DNA of 64,000 bases from Jaminaea rosea (lineage: Eukaryota; Basidiomycota; Exobasidiomycetes; Microstromatales), in NCBI RefSeq assembly GCF_003144245.1, contig NW_020289984.1:372001-436000 (forward strand), written 5' to 3'. Position 1 is the stretch's first letter, and each line of letters opens with the position of its first letter. Shown here piece after piece: positions 42,731-53,074 of this stretch. The notes under the pieces are model-generated. The model searched no databases, had not been told where the DNA came from, and saw only the letters and a list, made by a program, of their open reading frames with translations. The position numbers and the translations under genes are program-made.

Positions 42731-43864
42731 TCAGACCGGAGGGGGCTCGTTGGACGCAGCCATGATGAGCAGCTGTAGGAAGCCCATGACCTCGCAGTGA
42801 CTCTCGAAGTCGTCCCAGTCACGGCAGATGACGTTCTCCGCAGTCGACATGTAAAAGAGCAGCAGCTGCGGCTCGAAGGGCATGACGAGCAGAGGGATGT
42901 CTGCCAAGGGTTGCGCGCTACCAAGCTCGGGCCATGGGTATGCTAGCAGCTTGACCCAGGCGTCGGACGTCGCATGGGAGCCCGGCTCGATCCTGCCGCC
43001 TCCGCGGTTGACGGGCACAGAGGAGTGTGCGCGAGACGAGGACGAGGACGATGCTGCTGGGAGGCTGGCGGCGAGGTGGGCGCGGGACGAGGACGAGTAC
43101 GAGGCGGCGGTGGCGTCGAAGCGGGCGCGGGACGAGGACGAGGACGATGCGAACCCAGTAGCGTGGAGGCGGGCGTGCGAAGAAGAAGAAGAAGATCCAG
43201 ACCCGCTTGTGAGGTCGATGTGAATTCGAAGGCGAGATGAAGAGGCAGAGGATGCAGAGCCGCTGGCGAGGTTGGCGGGTAGACGGGCGCGACTTGTGGA
43301 TGAGGACGCCGCCATACCACCAGATAGACTGGCGGTGAGACGAGTGCGAGATGCATGGGACGATGGTGCGCTGGATGCTGGGCGTGATGCCGGAAGACGA
43401 GCCAGAGAGGTGGATGCGGCGGGCTGAATGGCGGCAAGACGGGCGCGAGCCGCAGATACCGAGGCGCCCAGAGTTGGGCCGCGAGCCTGCGTGGTGGACG
43501 GGGAGGCCAGAGGAGAGCTGATACTGTGGAGTCGATGGGCGGCGGGGATTGGTTTCAGCTGGCGCTCGACGTACAGCAGGGACGCTGTTCGGACGCTCAC
43601 CGTCCGGCCTCCTCAATGTCGCTGTCGGACGACACGCAGCTGGCGTCCGCAGCGGTGCGTCCTCGCTTTGCAAGTCTAATGGGCTGACCACGGCTGAAAA
43701 GGGTATGGACGATTCGAGGCGACGTGACGCGAGGAGGGAGGCAGGGTGATCAGAATGGTTGTGTTCGCGTGCCGACGTGCAGCATCAGGTTGCGTTGGGA
43801 GTTGCTGCCAACACGGATACTCACCCGACGCGGTTTTGTTGTTGAGGGAGGTGAGAGGCGGCAT
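42731..43864 (-). CDS. serine/arginine-rich repeat protein, 5' part of the same possibly decayed locus
   Basis: A likely first exon is 43864-43825 (MPPLTSLNNKTAS, GTGAGT donor), and a second begins at 43693 after TTTTCAG (VVSPLDLQSEDAPLRTP). The main frame, 43600-42731, carries about ten imperfect copies of an SSSSSRARLxA unit, then a more globular end: AWVKLLAYPWPELGSAQPLA, DIPLLVMPFEPQLLLFYMST, CRDWDDFESHCEVMGFLQLL. How the second exon joins the repeat frame is unclear; the only obvious intron would be about 16 or 41 nt, too short. After the TGA at 42733-42731 the same frame continues protein-like (FTGFYTGASKVHTVWRPC, MAYMAGLKDPQTNEDLLMQK) to a TAG and on to an exon end at 42551. This suggests either unrecognised introns or a gene losing its frame. 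No domain recognised. Confidence 0.4.
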
Positions 43865-45865
43865 TGTGGTAAGCGAAGTTGGTGTTGATCGGTGATGATG
43901 CAGGAACGAGGAGAAGCGCTGAGCAGTATCTTGGTGTGATAGAAGAGGTAAAGGAGGCGGCGACCTCGCGCTTGGTCCCCCACAACCGCGATAGAGACGC
44001 TCATCGACGGTGCGCTTGTTTTCTTGTCCTAGCGAATTGGGCACAACAGGAACAGTAGACTGATGGTGTTGAAGCTTCGCGAGGCCGACTTAACCGCCCA
44101 AACGTCCGTGCTCGATCATGCTCGGTCTTTTGAGCTTGTGTGTGTCTCCTTCGACTTCCTGTTGAGCTTTGGCTTGGCTAGACTTGCCTACGCTCAGACC
44201 CCTTCTTTGGGCCCATCTGGTTTCTTGAGCTCGAGCCTGTGTCTCCTTCAGCTTCCCCCTTTGGATCTATCGTTTTGAGTTGACGTGCTTCACATGATTC
44301 TTCTGTCCCTTGATCGACGGGCTTGAGTCGACGGGCTACGCACTGCTGGGAGGAGAGAAGAGAGAGGTGGTGATGGAGTGCGTGATCAGCAGGTACTCAT
44401 TGACGTGCGGCGAAGTTGTGTACATGGCTACTCACCTGTCACGCCCAGCGTCCCTGTCACGGCTTCAAGCGAAGACGGCGTTGCCCCGATGCTCGGTCGA
44501 AATCGACGAGTAGAGTGAGAGTGAGATGGAGGCTAGAGGGATTGAATTGGGTGAGAAGGAGGAGGAGGAGGGGCGTACTGTAGGATGCGAGGAAGAGGTG
44601 GAATGGAGAATCTCAAGGGAGAAGAGGAGTGAGTGGTGGAGAGGCAAGATTGTAAGTCGAAGTGTGGAGCGACTTGACTCGACGACGTGATTGGCCTCAC
44701 GCTGAGGCTGTGCCTGAGCATCGCACCAAAATGGCGCCTGACTTGTGCCTGAGAGCAATACTGGCAGGGCGGGTGCTCCGTGCCTCGGCTACGCTCGCGC
44801 TCACTGGTCTCCGCTGATCGAGGGCGCGGAGAAACGTCTGCCTGATCATCCAGCAGGGAGAGATGTCGGAATTGATCCCACGGAGGGACGCAATTGCCTC
44901 GCTCGTAACTCGGCAGGCTTTGAGCACCGGAGGAAAGCGGCGCGGGCCAGCAATCGCATCTGAGCGACACGCACGAGCAAGCCGCTCTCACGATCAGAAA
45001 TGTTCCCCTATGCTGGACAGGTGAAGCTGAATATGAGCTTTTGCTGCGGACGCTGATGACTCTGAGGGACAACACTGTGTGGCCGAGTACCTCTCGCTTC
45101 TGATACACTGTCCCGAGCACGCCACCCGCGTCTGATCGGCTCTGTAGCACTCCGGCATTTGCGGGCCGCCCTCTGGGCCCTTTGCGCCTGACAATGAGCG
45201 AGATCGCATAGGCGTGGCGGCCCGCTGAGATTGACGGCAGGATAAAGACAGCGCGTTGTTTAGCGGGAGCGTTGTGACTGAGTCTGTAACCCAAGCCTAC
45301 CGCGTTCCTGATGGCATGCTCTTTGCAGCCGAAAGTTGCTGCACCTCGTCCTTGAATTGTTCCTTAATGGCTAACAGGTGACTGAGTCCATCAATCTTGA
45401 GCAATCAGCCATACGAGAGATGGCGGCTCGAGCGTCACTGCTCCATGAAGCACCTTGCCGCCCTCGCGCTGGGTCACATTGACGAAAGCGAAGGCCGCTT
45501 GTTATGGCGGATGGTGATAGCGTTGCAACAAATCAAATGTCGCCTCAAAGCCCCGTACTGCTGGTCGGATGACAACACCCGTCATGATGGGTCATGCTGC
45601 AAAGGCTGCGACGAGCGGATCACCAGTTTGACGAAGCGTGACCATCATTTAGCCACCGCCTCAAGCCCACTCACGATCCGGACCCATCCGTGGGCGGTGC
45701 AAAGAGGACCTCCGACGTCGAGATGAAAGCCCGACGAGAAAGAATATAAAGGAGCCAACCATTGAGCCCCTCCGTCCCCCGGCAGACCTGCCACCTCACT
45801 TCGCCCCAAGATTTACCTCACCGGCATCCTCACCAACCTCAGCCTACAGCCTGCCGCCTGCCGCT
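43865..45865. other. 2-kb gap within the array, no supported gene
   Basis: The longest frame is 253 codons on the minus strand (45294-44533). It is rich in Ser, Arg and Pro, has no domain motif and does not start at ATG in a good context. I see no array-type motifs. The right end holds the promoter of array member 9. Confidence 0.45.
45745..45750 (+). promoter_or_regulatory. TATA box of array member 9
   Basis: TATAAA in the context GAATATAAAGGA lies 116 bases before the start codon of array member 9, followed by a C-rich leader. It is the clearest TATA box in the array. Other members lack an equally good one. Confidence 0.6.
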
Positions 45866-46455
45866 ATGCTATTCCTGACGCTATTCCTGCTTCCGGTGCT
45901 GCTTTTTCTGCACACGGTCTACGCCGATCACTCGACCTGCTCTTGGGTTCGCACGAAAAAGTCGCCCAGCACACTTGGCTACGTAATGTCGTGTTCAGCC
46001 AAGTACGTCTCTGATGGGCTCGAAAAGGGCCACTATGAGTGCGACACGAACACAACGAGGCAACCAGCTAATTGGGGTTTCCTGCGAAGGCACACGCTCG
46101 AGATGTGTGAGTCTTCATTCATGTCCCTCAGAGCTTCAGGTGGTGGTCTGACGTACCTACCTCGCGTTCGCAACGCCACAGCTACGCCCTGCGGCAAGCA
46201 CGGCTGGGCTTTCAGCAACTACGACGGGTCCTGCCCCGGCCGCACTTTTGCGATGTGCATCAATTCCAATGCCGGCACTTGCTTCTACATGCAATCTGGT
46301 GATGACTGTGAGCCTGCACAAATACTGCACGAGCGGGAGGGATGTTACTGACCGTGTGGAGTCGCGCCTTCTTTTCGCTGTCCACAGGCGAGTGGCCGGG
46401 CGAGTTTACTCCTACCACCAAGCCCGGAGCTCTCGAGTTTTGGGTCAATGCCTAA
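45866..46455 (+). CDS. small secreted cysteine-rich protein, array member 9
   Basis: Exons 45866-46106, 46182-46307 and 46388-46455 join to 144 aa. Signal peptide MLFLTLFLLPVLLFLHTVYA. Module 1: DHSTCSWVRTKKSPSTLGY, MSCSAKY, KGHYECDTNT, then WGFLRRHTLEM. Module 2: STPCGKHGWAFSNYDGSC, FAMCINSNAGTC, SGDDC. Module 3: EWPGEFTPTTKPGALEFWVN. Eight cysteines; the extra cysteine of members 3-8 is absent and so is the module-3 sequon. With member 10 it forms a subgroup sharing the RRH(T/I)LE end of module 1 and the WVNA terminus. Donors are GTGAGT and GTGAGC. Confidence 0.85.
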
Positions 46456-46967
46456 AGGCTTGCCTCAAGAAGGCTTCGAAAGTCCGAACCGTGGCAGGTC
46501 CGCGGTAGGCTCGATGACCTCGATATGCGCTCGAGCATACTGATCGCGACTCGTCGCGATCCTCAACGCTGTGACTCCTGTTTCGTGATTGCGACCCATC
46601 CGAAAGAATGCCACTCTTATTCTATCCTTGCCTTGCTGTTGCGACGCCTTTGCTGTGCCGTGATGGAAGGGCTCGCTAGACCTTCTGCCAAGCGCGTCCG
46701 CACTGCAGCGGTGGAACTCCCCGATGTGCAGAGATGGCGCCGGTCGTAATGTTAAGGCTGCTTTCATCGTCGCTGACCCCGAATCACAGAATGCTTAGAT
46801 AGCGGACCAATATCTCTCTGCGTCAGCGTTGAGGCGGCGAACGGTAAATCAACCGCAGTACGGTATGTCGCTGTCGTTCCGGCCTTTGCTGAGCGGTTCG
46901 CCCTTGTTGGTAGCGGGACGATCCAATGCTACGCTCAACCCCTTCTTTTCAACTGAAGTAGCCCCTC
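46456..46967. other. intergenic within the array
   Basis: About 510 bases between members 9 and 10. Presumably 3' flank and promoter; nothing else seen. Confidence 0.5.
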
Positions 46968-47578
46968 ATGCACTCATTCAGCCCCGTGACATGTCTTGCG
47001 CACCTCTGCGCTCTGCTGCTTTTCCGTGGCGCCCTGGCCGAGCACTGGATCTGCTACTGGCAGCCTATCTACGAGGAGTCACCCGCAACGCAAGGCTACT
47101 TAAAGTACTGTACGGCAGACAAGATCCTCGATCCGGGGTACGACCAAGCTCACTACGAGTGCCAGGGGAATACTAGCTTGCGACCCGCTGACTTTGGCTA
47201 CCTGAGGAGGCATATCCTTGAGCTGGGTGAGCCGAAGACGTCCCCTTGGCATCTGTGCTGCGGAGTGCTGACTGCCAACCCCCTCGTGCCGCTCTACACC
47301 GGACCAGCGACACCCTGTGGAGGTAACGGCTGGGCAATTGACTGGGAGGGGGATTGTCCTGGCCGTTCATGGGCTTATTGCAATGGCGCTTCCAGCGAGG
47401 GCGACTGTTACTACCTTCAGAGTAGAGATGACTGTGCGTGGACGCCCCGAGGGATGCAAGTGGGTCGTGCTAGGTCTGACAGACCTGCTCCTCTGCCGTT
47501 CCTGACGCAGGCGAGTGGCCCGGATACTTCACGCAAAAGTCGGCCCCCTCGACGCTCGAGATTTGGGTGAACGCCTAG
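46968..47578 (+). CDS. small secreted cysteine-rich protein, array member 10
   Basis: Exons 46968-47226, 47308-47433 and 47511-47578 join to 150 aa. Signal peptide MHSFSPVTCLAHLCALLLFR, ending near GALA. Module 1: EHWICYWQPIYEESPATQGY, KYCTADK, DQAHYECQGN, PADFGYLRRHILEL. Module 2: ATPCGGNGWAIDWEGDC, SWAYCNGASSEGDC, SRDDC. Module 3: EWPGYFTQKSAPSTLEIWVN. Eight mature cysteines, no module-3 sequon. It is intermediate: the DQA-Y-C and ADFG blocks of members 3-8 are combined with the RRHILE end and WVNA tail of member 9. Confidence 0.84.
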
Positions 47579-48407
47579 CGTTGCTGAGCCGGGGATGCTC
47601 CTCACAAGCGTGAGTTGTGGGTCAGTAGCGGAGACGAGATAGCCGCTCCGCCAACACTTGACCCCGGGGACGACACCGTACGTCATGGCTCATCATCGAG
47701 ACAATATTCCTTTCATTCTTCCTTTTGCTCGATCATGTGACTCTGACTTGCGTCGCCCGCCATCGCGTTGACATCTGATCTCGCTGCGTTATGACGGCTG
47801 ACGTTTGGCATAAGGGGCGCGCCGTCGCCTGACTTCCTGCGTCGATACCGTGACACCTGGCCGTAGTCGATGATTCTACCGATTTGGCTTCGCCACGTCC
47901 GGTGTCGTCAGCAATGCAGGTGAGGCTCGGGATTCTCTGCCGATACCCCGGCGAGACTGTAGCGGGCAGGACCTCCGCGCCCTCGGCCAAAAAGGGTGCG
48001 CGAATGGCACAGCTCAGCAGGGCAGTGCAGAGTAACGTGGTCACCGTCAAGTCACGCCGAGAAGGGTTGCACGTAAGCTCTTGCTGACACGCCGGCATCG
48101 ATGCCTAAAGTCTTTTTGCCCAGCTTGAGCGGGGCCCCGCTTGCTATGAGGATCGAGATCGAAAGGCAAAGGTGAGGCAAATCCGCCGAGGGGGCGGACG
48201 TGTCGGCGGGGTAAAGGGGAAACGCTTGACCTCGAGAGCCTTGGCGAAGGTGCAGTGAGGTGGACGAGAGGTGCGTCACTGTGATGATAGACTTGCCGCC
48301 TTGACCGTGGTGTCGTACGAGGATAAGAAGGGGCGATGAAGGGTCCCAACCAGATCGAAAGCGTAACCTTCCATCCACACTGGCACCTAGCCCCACCTGC
48401 CAACACA
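47579..48407. other. intergenic within the array
   Basis: About 830 bases between members 10 and 11. Minus-strand frames near 48047-48433 overlap the next gene's start and are not protein-like. No array motif seen. Confidence 0.5.
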
Positions 48408-49044
48408 ATGCTCGCCTTGCCCTGCCTCGTCACCTTCCTTCCCCTTCTCCTTCTTCCCCTCCTCAGCCTTGCCCTGCCCCTTCGAAGCGAGGTCGCCTCC
48501 CGCCATCACGTCCTCTGCTCCTGGACGCCCGGCCCCAAGCCCCCCAAGGCCTACGGCTTTGGCGAGCACTACGGCCAAGGCATATTGAAGAAGACCGAGA
48601 ACGACACTCGAGCCCAATACTGGAAGGGCAAGAGCATGATCGCCGACTGGAACTACCTGGGAAACAAGAAGCTGGAGATGGGTGAGTGGTGGGCAGCAGT
48701 GGGAACAGCGTTGGCGCTGACCACCAGACCATTTGCTCACCTCTTTGCTCGCAGCCAAGCCGTGTGACATAGGGGGATACGCATTTAATCGTATAGGTGG
48801 CTGTGACGCCTCCGCTTTCTCTCTCTGCTTGAATGATGCGGGGCCTTCCCAGCCTACCATTAATTGTCGCTACCTAGGGGAGGGCGATGATTGTACGTCT
48901 ACGCGCGCGTCACCGTCGATCAGCGTTGGGCTGACACACACCTCCGTGCTTTTCCCATCCGAGCTAGGCGAGTGGCCAGACAAGTTCGAGATGCACGAGC
49001 TGCCGACCATAATCGACATCTGGGCCAAGTCCAGGCATTGGTGA
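48408..49044 (+). CDS. small secreted cysteine-rich protein, array member 11 (divergent, six cysteines)
   Basis: Exons 48408-48681, 48755-48892 and 48968-49044 join to 162 aa. A long hydrophobic signal region (MLALPCLVTFLPLLLLPLLS) is followed by a linker, then module 1: HHVLCSWTPGPKPPKAYGF, RAQYWKGKSMIADWNYLGN, KKLEM. The second and third cysteines of module 1 are both missing. Module 2: AKPCDIGGYAFNRIGGC, AFSLCLNDAGPSQPTINC, EGDDC, with a longer loop. Module 3: EWPDKFEMHELPTIIDIWAK. Intron places and phases match the siblings exactly, so this is the same family despite low identity. It is the outermost member on the right. Confidence 0.8.
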
Positions 49045-49230
49045 ACGGCAGCCCGATTGGGGGCTGACTGGGATGCATATCACATTCGCAGCGAGGAAGA
49101 CAAGTGAGGCGGAAGTGAGAAGAGCCTGCCCGTTCGTCAGTCGCTGAAAGTAGTCGGAGTCAGAGTCTATGTTCCGTGACCTGGCGTAGTATTATGTGTC
49201 TGCAAGAGGGCGTGTAGCAAGACGGCGAGA

Positions 49231-50256
49231 CTATGATGACGAGGATGATTGGCCGTTTTGTCGATCTTGTCTCTGCCCATCCTCACGGTCATTCCCACCC
49301 TCACCCTCTCCTTCCTCCTCATCCCGATAACCATCCCCATTCTCTTGTTGCTCGCGCTGCTCCGCCTGTTGTTGCTGTTTGCGCTCCAGCTTCTTGGCCT
49401 CTGCCCTGCCAAATCTGGCTAGGAGGAGCAGTTGAGCTACTCCGACCATCGTGGCCGCAACGTTGGGTCCGGCAATGAACCAGTCATTGATGGCTGCACC
49501 GTACACGGACCAGATGGCGCCATTGACTGTGACCGACGTAACGAGGAGGGGCACGAGTGGCGAGGCGTCCTTGTTGACGATGATGGTGCGGAGCTGCGCA
49601 AGAGGGAAGAGGAAGAAGAGGTACTGGTAGACGTTGAATGTGACGCCTGGTGTCCAGAGAAGGTGGGGACCGAGAATGTGTCAGGGGTCGTGTGACACTG
49701 TCACGCTCAATGCTGCCGTCGCTTACTCACCTAACAGCTTGTATGACCAAGCCACCTGCACAATCTCCTTGAGCCCCAAGTTGATAATGACAATCGCGAT
49801 GCTTCCTAGCGCAACCGTGAGGATGGTAGCAATCTGCGCCGTAGGCAGATCCTTGGCGCGGAGGATGCACATGAACGAGAAGCCTACGGCGCATACAGCC
49901 GGTGCGTTGCTGGCGTACATGTAGGGATTGCGAATGGCGAGCGAATAGACGAACGTATGCATCGCAGAGCCAAACATGATGACGATGGGCATCGGGTCTG
50001 TGGGTCCTAGTGTGCCTGTGGAAAGGATGTTGACAAATGTGGGTACGGGCGAGAAGGCCATGACGTTGGCTAGCACGACTCCCACCAACGGAAAGGCTGT
50101 GGCTTGGATGAAGGGCCACCACGAGTCTGCTGGTGGAGACGTGGGAGGGTGCGGCGTCTCCATGGCTGACGGTGAAGAGATGAGGTCGAGGAGACCGGCG
50201 CCACTACTACCGCCTGCTGCAGGGAGCCAGGCGTTCTGATGGGCAAAGGCTGGCAT
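49231..50256 (-). CDS. SWEET-family sugar transporter
   Basis: Two exons on the complement, 50256-49731 and 49646-49231, with an 84-nt intron (GTGAGT donor), give 313 aa. Two MtN3/saliva repeats are visible. The first has VLANVMAFSPVPTFVNILST, DPMPIVIMFGSAMHTFVYSL and NPYMYASNAPA; the second has TFNVYQYLFFLFPLAQLR, DASPLVPLLVTSVTVNGAIW and SVYGAAINDWFIAGPN. The Pro residues of the first helices and the Asn in each third helix (VNGAIW) fit SWEETs. The product is a seven-helix uniporter for mono- or disaccharides, probably in the plasma or an internal membrane. The last 60 residues are a cytosolic Gln/Glu-rich tail ending in Ser. I chose the ATG at 50256 because the frame upstream is not conserved-looking. 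The gene is tail to tail with array member 11. Confidence 0.9.
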
Positions 50257-50720
50257 GATGAAAGCGCAGTCGGAAGAGGCAAGTGGTCTAGAGTAGGTGG
50301 GCCGGGCGGCGGTAGCTTTGATGAAGCGCGGTAGCCGTGGTGGCTTGACAAGGAGAATAGAAGGGGATGTTTGACAGCTTCGACTCTCGATGAAAGGGCC
50401 GAGACACGAAGGCGATGAGTTGCTCGATCCCCCTCGTCTCACTCGTCTCGTCTGGCTCTGGTTGGTCAGGAATCGAGGGCGGCGGCGGTCTGAGCTTGAA
50501 ATTGGGCGATGCCTCCACGCACGCGAGCGTCAAGGCTGCATTTGGATCGGCGGGCGGCGTTGGCGGAGTGCGGCACGCGGCAGCGGCTGGACGGATAGCC
50601 ATCGCCGGGGGGGGTCCAAAGGTCAAAGGTCGAGCTCAAAATGGCGGCACAGCCTTGACTTCTTCCTCATCTTTTTCCACCCAGTCCCACTCCACGACAC
50701 AGACAACGAGATCGGTGCTG
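50257..50720. promoter_or_regulatory. divergent promoter, SWEET and SYLF genes
   Basis: About 460 bases between two outward-facing genes. Contains AG-rich and GC-rich stretches; no TATA box seen. Confidence 0.5.
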
Positions 50721-52880
50721 ATGAGCGACGCTGCGTCGTCCTCTTCCTCCTCCGGCAAATGGGGGAAATGGGGCCGCTCCGCCTTCGACAAGTCGATCAA
50801 GCTCTCCGACTGGGCATCCGGATATGCCAATGCCGGCGCAGCAAAGATTGGTGCTGAGCGCTTCTGGCCAAGGTCAAATGATACCGAGGAGGAGATTGCA
50901 AAGTGTGAGCGTATTCTGAGGGCTTTCACGGTGGACGGCATCACAGCCAAGGATGAGAAGGAGGAGGAAGTCGCAGACGGCAAGGGTGAGTGAGGCAGCC
51001 AGCCAGCCAGCCAGCCAGCAGGCAAAGCTACGATGCTGCTGCTGACCACCTTCTGACTCAACACCACGCCAGGCAACATCATCAAGAAGAAGCGAAAAGT
51101 GCTCAAGAAGATCCCTCCCGCCGCGATTCGCAACGCCAAGGGGATCGTCATCTATACAGCGATGCGCAGCGGCATCGCTCCCTTCGGCGGGGCCGGCGGC
51201 ACGGGCTTGATGATGGCCCGCCTATCTGATGGCTCCTGGTCGGCGCCCAACAGCGTTTCTCCCAACAATCTGGCTGTCGGTCTACTGCTGGGCTTCGACG
51301 TATTCAATGTCATCCTGCTACTCAACACAGAAAAGGCAGTCAACAGCTTCAAGACGTTAGCCAAGGTCACCATGGGCGCCGAAATGGCCATCGCAGCTGG
51401 TCCAATGGGGGCGGGGACTAGCGCTGAGACTGGGATTGACCGTGCGCCCATCTACTCGTATGTGCAGAGCAGAGGGCTGTATGCTGGAGTGGAGGCAATG
51501 GCGCAAGCGTTCCTCTGTCGCTTCGATGAGAATGAGCGATTCTACTACTGGCCAGGGATCAAGGCGGTTGATATTCTGGAGGGTAAGGTACGCATTCCGC
51601 CTAGCGTATACCCGCTCCATAGAGCATTAAAGGACGCAGAGACAGGAGCGGCGCAAGGAGGAAAGCTGGAGAGGACTGTGTACGATGTGGTCAAGGTGCC
51701 GGAGAGTGAGGTCATTTCGCGCATCAATGGTTACAAGCCCTCCCCCAAGCCCAGCAGGAGGCCAAGCCATCACGGTGAGGGAACTGCAGATGGAGAGGCG
51801 CAAGTCCACGATGGCGACGCTGCTGCGGATGAAGGTCAAGAGCTTGAATTGCCCGACGAAGACGAGGACATGCTACACGACGGGGAGCGGCTTCGCCTCC
51901 CTCCGACCCCTGCAGAGCTCGAAGCCCTTGAAGCTGCCGGCATCCCCGATGAGGAAGACATCCGCCTCGAACAGCAAGAACGCGCCGCCGTCTACAGGCT
52001 GGAACCCCCTCCCATGCATCACAAAATCCGCACCCACTGGGATCAACACCCGACGAAGAGGCGTTTGAGGCCCACGCGGCAGTTGGTGCAAGGTGGGGTC
52101 TGGGGTGCGAGGGCGAGAGAAGACCCGGCGAATGTGCCCCTCCCTCCGAGCCCGTGGGAAGTGCCACTGCCGCCGAGTCCGGAGCTGAGGGTTGAAGAGC
52201 TTGACGAGGTGGATGGGAAAGAGAAGGCGGCGTTCCTGCCACCGCCGGTCAGAACGGTTGGAGGTGCAAGTCCGAGGCGGAGCGTGGCAGCTGACGCGGC
52301 CAGCGAGGCCAGCGGTAGCAGTCATACTCCGATCCTTCCACCGCCGCGACGACAAGATGGCAAAGGTGCAGGCGCACCCGCCACCACGACCCAGGATACC
52401 GCAGACAATCCAAATGAAGTAGCTCGTGGTGAGGCGGCAGAGCTTGATGGCAACGACAGCCCTGCGCCTATTGAGCACTCGGCCGAGTCTATGCCCGGGG
52501 CCGCACCATCACCGGGCGCCCGCGAGGAAGGCGAGGAGACTGAGGTCCCCGTCGCATCGAACGTGGAGAGTGAGTCCCAGGCGGATGCCGTGATGGAAGC
52601 GGCCGCAGCTGGCGAGGTCACTGAGGAATCACAGCCAGAGACGATTGCAGCCGTGGCGGCGGAAGGTGATGTCGAGCCTGAGCCGACCAGCGCAGAGAAG
52701 CAGCCACTGCAGCAAGAGGACAAGCCGACGCCTGAAGAGGATACCCCTGCGACACCTCAATCACCGATGCCAGCATCAACCGGCGTTTCGCGAGCCTCTT
52801 CCGTCAACAGTGGGATTCTTCCACCGCCGCCGAGGAGACCGCCCAGGTCGAGAGGTGGACCACCTACTTCGAAGGCCTGA
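50721..52880 (+). CDS. SYLF-domain (Ysc84/SH3YL1-like) protein without SH3 domain
   Basis: Exons 50721-50985 and 51073-52880 join to 690 aa. The SYLF domain spans about residues 60-300: CERILRAFTVDG, then IPPAAIRNAKGIVIYTAMRS, GGAGGTGLMMARL, GSWSAPNSVSP, LGFDVFNVILLLNTEKAVNS, MGAEMAIAAGPMGAG and YSYVQSRGLYAGVEA. In yeast Ysc84/Lsb3 and animal SH3YL1 this module binds phosphoinositides and actin at endocytic sites, with an SH3 domain following. Here no SH3 is seen; instead there is a 350-residue acidic, Pro-rich tail with polyproline runs (LPPPPRRPPRSRG at the end) that could itself bind SH3 proteins. Directly after the intron lies IIKKKRKVLKK, which matches the classic monopartite nuclear-import motif. 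The intron contains a (CAGC)6 repeat. Confidence 0.88.
50996..51019. repeat. (CAGC)6 microsatellite in an intron
   Basis: Six CAGC units within the single intron of the SYLF gene, 10 bases past its donor. Confidence 0.92.
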
Positions 52881-53074
52881 GCATGAGGGGAGTCATTCTG
52901 GACAATATGTAGACGGACAAGCAGAGCAGGCAATGCTGTGTATAAATGCAGGGATTCGACGGGGCCCCCCAAGCAGCCGCTTGTGCTATATCGTCGTCCA
53001 AGCATCATTTGCATTAATCTATTCCTGAGTCGAAGTTCATGCTCAACTGCGCTGCAGAGCGTGCGCATAGAGTC

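Noticed and set aside
44533-45294. 253-codon minus-strand frame in the array gap
   Set aside because: No ATG in a good context, no domain, Arg/Ser/Pro-rich composition typical of chance frames in this genome.
45397-45726. 110-codon plus-strand frame with several Cys and His residues upstream of array member 9
   Set aside because: CKGCD and a few His hinted at a zinc motif, but spacing fits no finger and the frame overlaps the promoter of member 9.
32071-49044. Idea that the array proteins are killer-toxin or antifungal peptides
   Set aside because: Secretion and cysteines alone do not show toxicity; no known toxin motif or processing site was seen.
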